The notes: generated from the letters alone by a model not told the origin. A stretch of 36,616 nucleotides of DNA from Protostelium mycophagum (GCA_002081555.1 MZNV01000445.1:1-36616), one strand, 5' to 3'. Numbered from the stretch's first letter, positions 11,029 to 22,811 are shown. Numbers and translations: made by a program.

Positions 11029-11047
11029 AATTTTGGCGGGAAAATAT
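11029..11047 (+). promoter_or_regulatory. E2F/DP-like binding site before RPA1
   Basis: AATTTTGGCGGGAAAATAT contains TTTGGCGGGAAA, a classical E2F element, about 50 bases upstream of the RPA1 start codon. Replication genes are standard E2F targets in animals and plants. An identical 19-base copy lies at 6679-6697. Confidence 0.65.
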
Positions 11048-11097
11048 TTTTAAAGTCGGTTGGTCAAATTCAACAGATCACCATCAACAACAGCAGC

Positions 11098-13152
11098 ATG
11101 ACTGCTCAACTTACACGAAATGGTATGGATATAGTATCTCGTGGTATAGAACGAGGAGACCCTCCAGTCACTGTCCAAATCGTAGCAGTATCAACACTCG
11201 GTAATAAGCCAGGCCGATTCAGGTTCATTCCTCAATTTATTATTCCTTCTCATCACCGTAGAGTTACAATTTCTGATGGAAATGAGATGATGAATACCGT
11301 GCTAGATCAGAGCTTGAGCCCATTGGTTTCCAATGGTACTATAAGTCCTCAGAGCATCGTACAACTTACCCACATTACCAACAATGCTGTTTCTGGAAAG
11401 ACGTGAGTGCTCAATCAAACTGTTGGTCCATATTAACTTCTCAGAATCGTCCTCGTGTTCGGTGTAAACCCTATTTCCGGTCCTGTGGCTCAAATCGGCC
11501 AACCAGTTCTTCGCAACCCTGGCCCACCAACTAGTAATGCAGGTAATAACGCTGTTCCTGCTCAACCCAGATCGGCACCAGCGCAACCTTCGGTCACCAG
11601 GAACCAACCACCACACCAACCACCACGCCAACCAGTCCCCCAAGCCAATTTTTCACAGCCACAACAGTCCACTCCATCTGGGGAAGCCATCACACCAATT
11701 AAAAGGCTCAATCAATACCACAATCGTTGGACAATCAAGGCCAAAGTGTTTAGCAAGGGACAAATGCGCAGCTATGTGAAGGATGGCAAGCCAGGGTCCG
11801 TCTTTAGCGTAGACCTCATTGACGCTGATGGAGGCGAGATTCGTGCCACTGCTTTTAATGAGACCGCCGAGATCTTGAATCAAACCTTTCAACTGGACCA
11901 GGTGCAGTGGAGTTCTGTTCACTATTCTTTTCTTATGTACCACAGACCTATTACATCTCAAAGGGCCATTTGAAGGTAGCCAACAAGAGATTCAACAGTT
12001 TGAACAGTGAATTTGAGATCACGCTTGGAAAGGAGACTCAAGTAGTTCTTTGCGATGATGGCGAGGTCATCCGTGTACAGTACAATTTTGTTCCGATAGA
12101 GGACATCACCAACCTTCCCAAAGATAGTGTCATTGACGTCATCGGAATCGCCATTGACATGACACCGATCACCGATCGAATGATGGGCGACAGAAACGTT
12201 AAGAGGAGAACTTTCAAGTTATTGGACTCCAGTGCCGTCAAGATCGAAGCTACGATGTGGGACGAGAGAGCAGACAACCCAGGTTGGGGCGAGAACGAAA
12301 CCCCCATTGTCGCTATCAAAGGAGCCAAGGTCTCCGAGTTTAATGGTGAGTTACATATGAAGCCGTTTTCATCCTAATATTCGCAGGAAAATCTCTTACC
12401 TTGAATAAGGGCAGCCGTATAGAAATAAACCCTAATACCGAAGCGGCACAGCAGATCGCTCATTGGTTCACCTCCCAAAACGGCGAAGTCAATGCCAGAG
12501 ATCTATCACAGAACACACGTAGTGGTGCGGCATCAGGAAACTACACCCCTGCTTCGTATAAAGAATCCAGCTTCCTCGACATGATTAACGGATTTGTGGA
12601 CAAGGGAAATAACGACTTCGAAGTCAAGGTAGGGAATTCAATAGGAAAGAATCGCCTTATTCTTTTAAAGGGATGGATCAGTTCTATTTCAGACAAGAAC
12701 ACCACTTACGCCTCTTGCGAGCAGTGCAAGAAGAAGATGCATGAGAATGTCTGCTCAGCTGGTCATACAGGGGCACCTGTACATCGCTATCTTGTGCAAC
12801 TCTCTGCGTGTGATGTGACAGCCTCCGCATGGATGGGTGGATTTGACGAAGTAGGAAGAGTAATGTACGGCATGACAGGGGATGAATGGGTCAACATCGA
12901 TTTTGAGGACGTGAGTCTCGCATCTTTGTATGTTTATTCTGATTCATGTAGCCCAACCGCAAAGCCGTGATCATGATGAACGCCACGTGCAGGCCTTATA
13001 GATTCCTCGTGAAGGCAAGCAAGGAGAATTACAAGGATGAGGAGAAGATAAGATACCGCATCAACAGAATCGAGAATACCGATTATGTCAAGGAATCTTT
13101 ATCTCTGATCGACAAACTGGAGCCACACATCGACGCAAAGGGTTTCTTCTAA
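11098..13152 (+). CDS. RPA1: Replication protein A 70-kDa subunit
   Basis: Large subunit of the heterotrimeric single-stranded DNA binding protein used in replication, repair and recombination. Five exons give about 626 residues (human 616). Order seen: N-terminal protein-interaction OB fold (1-120, MTAQLTRNGM...), a Pro/Gln-rich linker, DBD-A starting IKRLNQYHNRWTIKAKV, DBD-B with DVIGIAIDMTPIT, and DBD-C with a zinc site. The zinc site reads SCEQC...NVCSAGH, that is C-x2-C-x8-C-x3-H instead of the four-cysteine ribbon of the animal protein, so the fourth ligand may be His and the loop is short. Introns at about 11403-11445, 11901-11945, 12344-12386 and 12910-12951. The ATG at 11098 aligns with the family N-terminus. 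Confidence 0.96.
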
Positions 13153-13677
13153 TTGAATAGATGTAAAGCATCCCTCGAGGCTGATTTTTGTTTCACGAAC
13201 GAATTCGTTCCCTGATCGAAAGCAACCAGACGACTTTGCTTGTCAGAATCTGTGTGTGAAGTTTTGTGTGGATGTCACCAGATGCCAAACAACACCCGAC
13301 CCGGCGTCCAAATTGAAGGCCAAAATAAAACCCCAAATAAAGAACGAACCGATTTCAATGGTGCACCTGTCTTGCTCATTGTTTTTGTCGATCTTGTTGC
13401 TCTGCTATTGATTATCCAACATTTTGTGCTCCTTGTCGTCGCAAGAGGGAAAATTTGGGTCGGAATAACATTTCAGTTCGGATCGCACCAGCAGGGACTC
13501 TTTAACACGCGGTACGCATCACTGTATTTATTTCGCTTCTACCTTCAACTCATAGAAGCTTTTCCTCCATGCGGTGAGTTGTCAGCAAATTTGGATTTGG
13601 ATGGGCTGTTAAAGACTAATTTACTTCTTGATCTGTGAAGACTTTAGAATACAGAGAATTCTAACCAGTATTGAAAG
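13153..13677. other. Intergenic between RPA1 and the LRR/coiled-coil gene
   Basis: Probably RPA1 3' UTR plus the promoter of the next gene. It contains one open frame that may be a small membrane protein (listed separately at low confidence). No other feature was found. Confidence 0.5.
13282..13638 (+). CDS. Possible small single-pass membrane protein, no known family
   Basis: An open frame of 118 codons from ATG to TGA. Residues about 30-54 are strongly hydrophobic (VLLIVFVDLVALLLIIQHFV), enough for a membrane span, with a basic residue after it. No family was recognised, there is no intron, and codon use gives no strong support. It may simply be RPA1 3' UTR or chance. Treat as a weak candidate. 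Confidence 0.2.
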   Translation: MPNNTRPGVQIEGQNKTPNKERTDFNGAPVLLIVFVDLVALLLIIQHFVLLVVARGKIWVGITFQFGSHQQGLFNTRYASLYLFRFYLQLIEAFPPCGELSANLDLDGLLKTNLLLDL

Positions 13678-16600
13678 ATGCAGATGGCGGCATATAATCC
13701 CCATATGCTAAAGGCGGGCCGCCGGCCGACAAATCGAAATGGTGCAGTGGAAACAAATACTTCTGTCAAGGAAGAACTAAAAGAGGAACATGCAACGATT
13801 TTGGAATTAACTTCTCTGGAACTCACAACCTTGTCCTCCATAGGCTATTCTGCTGTCGTCACGTCCTTAATCCTCAGCGCCAATCATTTCACACACATAC
13901 CCCCAAACATAGAGGTATTAACAAATCTCGCTCCAATCTGACATTTTTGATGGATGGCAGATCTTCTCCAGTTTGGAGGTTTTGGACATGTCTGAGTGCA
14001 GGCTCACAGAAATAGGCGCTATCATAAACAAATTAACAACACTGAAAGAATTGCTACTATCGAACAATTCCATCAAGACGATACATAGCAATATAGGGCA
14101 GCTACAGTGAGTTTCCTTTGGATTATTCTCTATCTAATAGTATCCATGGCTTCTTTTGTTTTGTATTAAACAATGCCCTTTAACTCCTTTATTTAGAGGA
14201 TCCATTCACTTTAAGCGTGAAAATAGTACAAAAGCAGGATCATTTTAAATTCAAGGAAGCAAAATGTTTAGAATTGAAGACGAGCAGTTGTCTGAAACGG
14301 TTGATTTTGCACCACAACTCGATTACCTCCCTACCGGAAGAGATAGGTTCATTATGCCAGTTAGAAGAACTACACCTCAGTTTTAACAGTTTGGTGAGTT
14401 TGTAAGCTCATCTGATTTCGCATTAATTGTCGATGCAGAATGATCGCATTCCGGCCAAAATCGGGGATTGTGTTAGTTTGAGGATATTGAGATTACAATC
14501 TTGCAGAATTCCATTCTTGCCTGAAGAAATCTCACACCTCGTGCAACTAAGAGAGCTCGATCTGTCTTCTAATGAGCTCACTTTTTTGCCACAAGAGATT
14601 GGGAGGCTGATCAATCTCAACATATTGGAACTACACAATAACAGACTCTCAGATATTCCAATATCCATGTCAGTCATTTCAATCCTATGCATCTAAATTA
14701 TAATCACCGAAAATATCACCAAAAATAGTAAAGCATTCCTTCATTGAAAAGAACAGAGGAAAGTGTAAAAAATTATCACGCCAAGATGGCCTTAATATCT
14801 CTCGGAATCCAATCGCGGACATAGAAATGCTACGTCAGTCACAATTTGGGACCGAGGCTCTGCTGAACTATCTGTACACACGGTATGAGAGTGAGTATAA
14901 CATATTTCATTACTTGTAGATTCTAATAGAAATAGATGCCATGGTGATTGACGCACAATCAAGTCCTAAAGATGAGATTTTAAGGGCAAAGGTGGAACAA
15001 ATAATCAGGTATTAGCAACACCTAAATCATTCTCATTCGCGTGAAAAGTCAGCATAAAAAACTATAATTTCGTCGGAACGACAAAATGCTGTGTTGTGCT
15101 ATCCCAACTATCTTCACCTGTATTTTATAGATATTTGTAATAATGAACTATTAGATGGACACAGAATAGTATCAACACACTGAAAGAACAATTGAATGTC
15201 ATGAAGAAAAATCTTGCTCGCCAGGGTGACCAGAGAGAGGTGAGTATTTACATCTTTTACTTGTAAATGAGAGAGATCAGGTTCACAGAACAATAACTGT
15301 CACGAACAACATGATGCGGGTCAGTTTTCACATTCAATTCATTCTTTTCAATTCGCAACTGAAAATCGCAGATTTTAGAAGAACGGCGTAATATCCTCCC
15401 TCCTGTGCGTCCCATGACATCGGCTGTTGGAGACGAGAAAAAGAAAGCGGAGAGCCATCTACAAGAGCTCAACCTAAACTTGAGTTCAGTCTCGAAAGCT
15501 TTATCACAGAAAGATCCCTCAGGGGCGACCACTGAAATATTTCCCCTCATCAAATTCATAAGGGCATTGCAAGAGGAGATGGAGTATGTTGTTCTTAACG
15601 TATTATTACAATCGGGTGCACCCTATAATCCAAATCTGAAAAATACAGCCGAGAGAAACCAGAGACAATCACACCGCCACCATCACGAATCAATTCAGTT
15701 TCTTTGACACCTGCACCCGATTCTCGGGAGAGGAAAGACAGCCCGAAAAGCACCCTCTTACGAGCCACAACAGACGCCGTCCCCGTCACCAACAAACCTA
15801 TCGTGAGTTTTAATCACCCGATTTTCCCGAGTTCACGCGGAGATATGTTGACTCGTCACGTAATTGAGTGCGATTACTACCGTTCTCATCATTCCCATAT
15901 TTTTCTTCAGTTCCGTTCTATTTTCTTACAAGAAAGACGAATCTATTTCTCATAAAACCAGACAACAACAACATCGGGAAGCATCTATAGACCTCCGCCA
16001 AGGCCTGGCTCCCCCTCAAAAAGACAAACAGTTTCTACACAACCAGTGGTGGTGTCGGTAAGTATATATCAGCACTTTAGTATTCATAAATGAAAAATTC
16101 TACAGTCTTCCTTGCAGCTAAAAAAATCTGTATCAATCGACACAATTGATAAGTCACAACGTAAGTATCTCACATATTTATTTCCCAAGATTTAAATAAA
16201 TTGCAGAGGAGAAGCTGATGAAAGAGATCGCAGATGTAAAACTAAAAGAAAATCCACCAATCAATGTTCACAAGGTAATAATATCACAGTTTTTGCAAAT
16301 CAGAATTGCGGTCCGCAAAATTTATGTATTTATGAAGGTTTTATAAGAAAATTCAAAATTACGAAAACAGCTTTTAACGAATATTCAGGCGTCGTCAAAC
16401 GACACAACTGCAATTACCCCGAAAGACGGAGATTCAGGGTTTGTCCTCTCGTTTTTAAATATCATATAATGACCTTTTCCTTTTGCCAAGTAAATTGCCG
16501 CGACTGCTGTTGATGTTTTTTCTCAACGCGATTCTTTTCAGAGATTAATAAGTCTAATAGATTGAGTCTGTACATGGAGCAAGAGATTGCTCGGGTGAAA

Positions 16601-16925
16601 TGGAGGTTTTCAGGGGGTGTTCGAACTCCCAGCTTATCTATGGCAGCGTCAGTTTTTTATTTGGGATCATAATGCGCTAGGAATTGACTTGTACAGGAGA
16701 CCTTTGGCAAACCGCGGCTCCATCGCTATCCCGGCTATGGACAATCTTTCGATGAGCCCACAACAACAAACAAATTTACTGACAACTCTGGGCACCATAA
16801 CAGTCCCCACAGCATTATTTTTCATGCCTCTGCCTCCAAACTTGGCACATCCGAAAGATGCCAAAGTAAGATGCCCACAGCCTGCTCGACCCATCCCAAA
16901 ATCTACCGTAAAAATAAAGCGGTGA
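13678..16925 (+). CDS. Leucine-rich repeat and coiled-coil protein, function unknown
   Basis: About 15 introns. The N-terminal half has roughly eight LRRs of the 23-residue intracellular type (LPEEIGSLCQLEELHLSFN, LPQEIGRLINLNILELHNN), with no signal peptide, so it is probably cytosolic. After a capping NISRNPI the chain continues with FGTEALLNYLYTRYE, as in SHOC2/LRRC40-like proteins, then a Lys/Glu-rich helical region (TQNSINTLKEQLNVMKKNL), and a Pro/Ser/Thr-rich tail (YRPPPRPGSPSKR). The intron at 14109-14286 is long for this window; ending it at GACGAGCAG restores a canonical LRR. The junction around 16440-16544 is uncertain: GTCCTC with acceptor CAGAG keeps the frame, while the nearer GTTTGT gives an early stop. 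The last exon (about 16697-16925) is a Pro-rich tail. No enzyme domain was seen. Confidence 0.7.
16913..16918 (+). terminator. AATAAA inside the last codons of the LRR/coiled-coil gene
   Basis: AATAAA lies five bases before the TGA stop (16923-16925). The convergent leucyl-tRNA synthetase stop is 32 bases beyond, so the 3' UTR must be tiny or overlap it. Confidence 0.5.
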
Positions 16926-16952
16926 TATGTTCTTGGACAGTATGTTGGGATT

Positions 16953-16958
16953 TTTATT
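16953..16958 (-). terminator. AATAAA poly(A) signal overlapping the LARS stop
   Basis: Read on the minus strand the stop and signal are TAAATAAA, sharing one base, the same arrangement as at 3762. Confidence 0.6.
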
Positions 16959-19900
16959 TATGAAAAAATGGTGAGAGGCTCTCCAGGACCAGCCTTCTCA
17001 TCACTCGTCTCTTCAATAACGACCTTTGGCACAGGAATCTTGGCTTCCAGGTATTCACGTTGCTGTTCCAAGAACAGCTTCTCGTCAAAACCAAGGTCTA
17101 ATTTCAGACCTTTCAATCCGGAAAGACCATACCTTCTCTATAGCTTTTTAAAATTGTGAGAAAATGTATGAAATAATACCTTTAATTCAGCTGCAAAGGG
17201 CATGATCTTCTTGATGTCCTTCTTCAGCTCAGCTTGTGTGTTCAGAACCTTCAATATTTCCTTCTCATCAACACCGCCCTTCTCGTACATAGAGGTCACA
17301 ATGTCTAAAGTCTTCCTCTTCCAGGAGGGGAAATCCTTTGCGACCTGGATCGTCAAAAGCTCTGGGGCGGGTACGTTGACAGGGGTTTCGCCCTTCTTTG
17401 CTTTGGGTTTCATGTAGTACTCGCGGCGTGTGCGAGTGCTGTGGGCCAGCTCCGTGAGGTAATTCCACTGGGCCAAAAGGTTCTCCTCTGGTTCTTCTAC
17501 AACGGGCCAAGAGGTGAAACGGACAGATCCAGTCTAAAGATCCTTTCAGTCTATATCCTTTGAAAAGATATCGTGGTGAATTACACACCTTTCCGAGAGC
17601 CTTCCAGATCCATTCTGATACGTGTGGAGTGATGGGTGCGAGCAATATGGCTTGAATCTCAATAAACTTCATGATTAAATCGTAGTTCATTCCTTCGGAG
17701 CCGACACTGGTTCTGTACCCATCTCTGTGTGATTGAAGATCGTAAAATCCGGTTCTCAAGGCCTCACGGAAATCGGTACTGTTCATTTCAATGAGTATCC
17801 ATCATTTAGATAAACATCAAATGAAGGAATGATATCTTACTTTTCGTAGTGACCTTCTGTCTCTTTGACAGATTTAGACATCTGGTTGTTGAAGACCTTG
17901 TCCAAGAAGGTATCTGCAGGGCCTTTTCTGAGAGTGTCCTTTGTGGCGAGTACCTGCTTGATCCATTCGATCTCAGTGTACAGACGTAATATTCCTGTGT
18001 CCGCAGACTCATCCGTAAAGTTTGCGTCTTCGAGTGAATCTCCAGAATCTGCGAGTGCGAATCGAGTTCCGTCCGCACCGAATCTTTCTATGGCGTCGGT
18101 CAAGGTCAAAAAGTTTCCTGTGCTCTTCGACATCTTCTTTCCGTTCAAAAGAACGTGTCCATTAGCACGTACAGACTTGGGCCATTTGGACTGAAATGTT
18201 TAGTGTTTCATCGAAATGATGTATTGAATACCTCATCCTGATCCCAGATGGCGGCATGGTTGTACAAGAAGAAGGTGAGATGGTTGGGAATGAGCTCCTT
18301 GCCAGATACTCTAATATCTACGGGGTACCAGTACTCAAACTCGTATTTCAATTTGTCCAGCTTCTCCTTATGTGCTCCGGTATATTCTCTGTTCAACAGT
18401 ACGTAACTCCATGCTGACTCGTCCATGTCTTCGGGTCTCAAACCGATGGGGCCGGTGGATGAACCGTTCAATACACCACCCTGGAGCAGATGTGCCACGG
18501 TGTAGTAAGACATGTAGATCGTGGAGTCCGAAAGAGATTCAATCAAAAACTGGGTGTCCCATGGGAGCTTGGTTCCCAGACCATAAGTTCTGGAACAGGC
18601 CCATTGGTTCAACCAATCCAGGGATGCAGTAAACTTCTTGCCCGTCTCTTTGGTGTACATGTTCATACCCTCCATCAGACGCTGAGTCACTTTTTTCCAT
18701 TCTTCCTCTCCATAGTTGAGGAACCACTGGTCTGTCAGACAGACGACACACTCATCACCACTGCGGGAGACGACAACATCGTTGGGCTCAGAGTATGTCA
18801 CGGCATTTCCGGAGGCAAGTAATTCCTCCTTGATCAGGGGCTTCGCGTCCTTGACGGGCCTGCACTCATCAATATAAAGTGTTTTTATTATAGATCTACA
18901 TGATATCTTGATTATATATTTACTTTTGGATGACGCTAAATCTCATCTTGATTGAAACATATAGATATAGAGAACAAACTCACTTTCCCTTGTGCTCACC
19001 GACGAGCATGACACCCTTTGCAAATCCAGAGAGGTATGTCTCGTCTTTGGCAAGATCGAGTTGTACTCGGTCGTTCGGGCTCTTCACCTTGATAGATATT
19101 CAGCAATCTACTCCAAGAAAGTGACTCATTTCCTGGTAAAAGAGATCATGATGAGACTGACCTTGTGCTTCTCGCAAGCACGTTGAGCGCAGAGATTTCC
19201 CAAGTCAGAGTTTGGAATATCTATTATGGGTTGTGCGGAGAAGGGCATCACCATCTCATCTTTCAAGTTGAACTTGGATCTGAAGGCGGGCTTCCTCTTT
19301 AATTCTTCTAGACAGATGTAATCGTCTGGTGAGTCAGAAGGCACACTTGTCACGATGCCCGTTCCTTTGTTTGGAAGGATAGTGAGCATGGGTAAAGTGT
19401 ATACTCTGCCGTAAGAGCTCAGAGGTGCTTCCAATTCGAGTCCCAAAAGATCGTGACCAGTCAATTTCATCAGGCAGTTGGTTTGTCCGTACTTTTCGGA
19501 GAGTCCTTGGAAGGCCATGTCTAAAGACATGAGATGAGGAATAAGAGTTGGATGTGCTCACTGTAGGCAGCTCTCTCAGTGCAGACAAATACGTCTTCAT
19601 TGTTGATCTTGAAAGCACCATATTCACCATCAGGAAGAACCCAACAGTTGGTTTGGCCGTACATTGTCTCTGGTCTAAGAGTTCCAGGGACGAGGTAAAC
19701 CTTGTAAGGAGAGAGCTCTTTCATCTTCTCGGGCAAGTTGACGATCTTCTCTTTTCAATCACATTCCAAATAAAATAGAACTGACCTTCATCTTGATGAG
19801 AGTGTATTCTTGAGGGAGGACTCCTTCTCCAGAGGCACGATCGTGATCCATACAAGGTTGTCCATCGAGAGGAGACCAGATGGTGTATCTCTTACCGAAT

Positions 19901-20777
19901 TGAATCTAAAGAGGTTAACATAAATGTTTAAGCACAATATTTACCTTGTTCTTCTCTCTCAAGATCTGGAATTGCCAGCGTACAAAAGAGTCGTAGTAAG
20001 GGTTGACATCGGTAGTGATGAAGGTTCTTCTCCAATCAATGGCGGATCCCAACAAATTCAGATCCTCGATGGCATGTTTGGGGAAGTAGTCGAGCCAGGT
20101 TTGTGCATCTGCAAATTTAGGGATCTCCTCATCGGTCAGTCCCATGCTCTTCAGAATGTTCCATTGATAGCTGGGTCCTGAGGATTTAGAAACGGCCTTG
20201 GACTTCTTCGATGTGAAGGCGAGAGGATCGGCCTTCTTTCCTGCAGCTGGCTTGGGTTCAACCTCGTCTTGTTCTGTGACTACATCATATTAGATTGGAT
20301 GCAGGAAAATTGGCTTACTAACTGGGAATTGAGGAGGATTTCCCCAAACTTCAATCTCTCTCTTCAATTTATCTGCGCACGCCTACCCTCAGATGTGAGC
20401 TTGAGACGAAAATGATCATGAAAATGATCAATCACCTTGATGGGCATTCCTGTGCAGTGAAATCCAAAAGGGAACAAAGCGTTCTTTCCTTGTAATCTCT
20501 GGTAGTTTGCAGCGAATTCTGCTTTTGTGATAGTGAAGATGTGTCCAATGTGAAGACGACCATTCATGTAAGGATAGGGAAAGGTTGCGAGGTACTTTGG
20601 CTTTCTGTTATCAGGTGAAGGTGCGTCTTGATCAAAGATCTTCTTTTCAGCCCATTCTGCCTGGACTTCGATCTCTATTTTTCTCAAGGCATCTCTCTTT
20701 GCAGTTCCTTTCGGACCTTTGGGCTCCTCCGTACCCGTTGTTGGGTGCATGGGGGTAACAGGAACTTCTTCGACCAT
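16958..20777 (-). CDS. LARS1: Cytosolic leucyl-tRNA synthetase
   Basis: Class I aminoacyl-tRNA synthetase charging tRNA-Leu. About 1,080 residues from some 12 exons. Catalytic marks: [14 protein letters not shown] (HIGH motif, about 20550), [24 protein letters not shown] (KMSKS, split view at about 18130-18080), and the CP1 editing domain with [21 protein letters not shown] and [29 protein letters not shown] and [14 protein letters not shown] match the eukaryotic-archaeal form, so it is the cytosolic enzyme. The C-terminus stops at PGEPLTIFS, as in the yeast enzyme; the extra C-terminal domain of the vertebrate protein is absent. The intron after MPIK ends so that [11 protein letters not shown] follows, as in homologues. 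The start ATG at 20777 opens a Pro/Thr/Lys-rich extension before the first family block. The enzyme looks intact. Confidence 0.96.
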
Positions 20778-21232
20778 CTTTTGATGATGCTCTGTGAAAT
20801 GAATGCTTCGCGAAATATTTTTCTTAATTCAGAAATCAGAAATAAATAGATGATTTTCAGCGATGCAGCCCAAATCGGTGATGATGACGCGGAAACCTGC
20901 TGAAAAGTGAGACTAAACAATAAAATTTATTCTTTATAAAGAATCAATGCTGTATCTGAACAGACAAAAGAATGCATATATCAGGAGACCGTTGGCCTGA
21001 GCGCATAAGAGAGAACAGAGATCAGTTGTAGTGCACATCTTAACCCCAGCCCAAACAAGAGGAAAATGGTTATTAATTAAGATATCTTAATCAGAGCCTC
21101 GTTGTACAGCCGGAGGATTCGGGGATATTGGAGATCTAAAAACAAATCTTCAGGATATCCTTTCCGGGAGTATCATTTTTCGAGAAGCCCATCTTGGACT
21201 TGTACCTATTATTCCTTGTATCAGCAAAGTCC
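20778..21232. other. Divergent promoter region LARS / GH16 glucanase
   Basis: No coding exon seen. It holds a 16-base perfect palindrome with a symmetric TATA core at 20929-20944; nothing else was recognised. Confidence 0.5.
20929..20944. promoter_or_regulatory. Palindromic TATA element
   Basis: ATTCTTTATAAAGAAT is its own reverse complement, so TATAAA reads on both strands. It is 152 bases from the LARS start and about 290 from the glucanase start; use as a promoter is inference. Confidence 0.35.
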
Positions 21233-22792
21233 ATGAGATCTGTGCTTGCAGTGCTTTACTTAATTTTTTTTGTTGCGTCTGCACAACAATACACCCAAGT
21301 ATGGTCAGATGAATTCAATGGCAATGCTTTAGACCTCAACAAATGGCAATACGAAGTCAATTGTGACGGAGGAGGTATGTAAAATCAATCATCTTCTGCA
21401 GTAAATGGATGGATCCAACTTACGAGGTGACAGGCAACAATGAGCTGCAGTGTTACACATCAAACTCCAAAAATCTCAGAGTAGCCGATGGACATCTTTA
21501 TATCACTGTCGTACCCGAGAGTTACCAGGGAAAGAAATATACCTCAGCTCGTATCAACACAAAGGGCAAAGCTGCTTGGAAGTACGGACGTTTTGATGCA
21601 AGGTGTGTAGTCCACTATATCAGGTTTTTTATACAAAAAAATCTTACTGGACTCTCAGAGCTAAATTACCAAATGGAATCTATTTATGGCCGGCATTATG
21701 GATGGTAAGAATGCAATCATCAATACGTTGTGACACGGATAGATGCCCAGAGATAGCGTGTATGGAGGTTGGGCTGCTAGCGGTGAAATAGACATAGTGG
21801 AAAACCATGGTGGACAAAACAGAGATCAGCAAGTGAGTGTACAATCTCAATCTGATGGAATCTCTGACATTATTTCAGAGCACTATCCATTATGGAGGAA
21901 GCTGGCCGAATAACGTGTATCAAGGAAGTGGACCGCAAATACTGCCCTTCGATATGACCACCGACTTCCACAACTACTCGCTCGTCTGGACCCCAGACCG
22001 ACTGCAATTTTATGTCGATGAGGTTTTATTCCACACTGAAAACTTGGTGAGAGATTTTTGGTCCGGGAAAGGTAACAACCCGTACACTTCTCAGAGGCAG
22101 CCTTTTGATCAATACTTTTTCTACATCATCAACTTGGCTGTCGGAGGCGGGTTTTTTGGTGCTGAGTCAAACAGGTGATCTATTGTTTATTATCGTGAAG
22201 AAGTACTGCATTGAGCGGATTATTAACGTCATTCTTTAGCCTCACAGCAAGCCAAGCGGCAAATTGGGCCAGTCCCACTCTCGTCATTGACTTTGTTCGA
22301 GTGTCTCAATTAGTCGAATCCCCCGTAGTGCCCCCGACCCCCACCCCTGTCTACAACAACACTCTTGGAGGATGTACAATTAGTGCTTGTGGAGGATCGA
22401 TTTGTTGTGCAGATCAGAAGAACGGCCCACAGTGCTACGATGACAACAATTATGACTGCGTTGTAGATATGTACACTGAGCTTAACTCCTTGTGTCCGGA
22501 GGGTTTCAACTCTTGCAACACGGCATGCTACAACGCGACATTATTCGGCTGTACATCAACTGGGTCACTCGGTCACCCCACTACGGAGACTTTCACAAGA
22601 AAAAAGCCCGTCGAATCTACAACACTCCAAATAACAACCACAAACCCACAAAAAGTTCCTGTACCTGAGGACCTTGGACTTGTCCAGGGGTAATTGATCT
22701 TTTTAACTTTGATGTCTGACTAGAGCAGTTCCTCAACAATATCACTCCTCCCAGTCACTTTCTTGGTGATTATCTTCGCTATTATCTTTTGA
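21233..22792 (+). CDS. Secreted or GPI-anchored GH16 endo-beta-1,3-glucanase
   Basis: GH16 enzymes cut beta-1,3 (and 1,3-1,4) glucans such as laminarin and fungal wall glucan. A signal peptide (MRSVLAVLYLIFFVASAQQ) starts at 21233. The catalytic domain shows VWSDEFNG, GGGNNELQCYTS, RFDARAKLP, LWPALWM and the catalytic GEIDIVE (nucleophile and acid/base Glu around Asp), then HNYSLVWTPDRLQFYVD. After a Pro/Thr linker comes a ten-cysteine module (about 22365-22555; CTISACGG, SICCADQ). The last exon encodes GSSS followed by a hydrophobic run ending AIIF, a likely GPI-anchor signal, reached through an intron at about 22690-22725 with acceptor TAGAG. If that intron is kept, the frame stops at once (GGG TAA). 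Seven exons, about 418 residues. The second exon starts after GTGACAG, restoring the family motif. The start is the first ATG of the signal peptide frame. Confidence 0.9.
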
Positions 22793-22811
22793 GGGTTGTA
22801 CAGATGGAAGA

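Larger units (their letters stand above)
10509..11097. other. Divergent promoter region RPSA / RPA1
   Basis: No coding exon is seen. The region holds the RPSA 5' UTR and promoter on the left, a G-rich tract at 10736-10759, and the RPA1 promoter on the right with an E2F-like site 50 bases before the ATG. Confidence 0.6.

Noticed and set aside
16618-16635. GTTCGAACTCC, a second B-box-like string
   Set aside because: No acceptor stem or A box fits; it lies in an exon of the LRR/coiled-coil gene.
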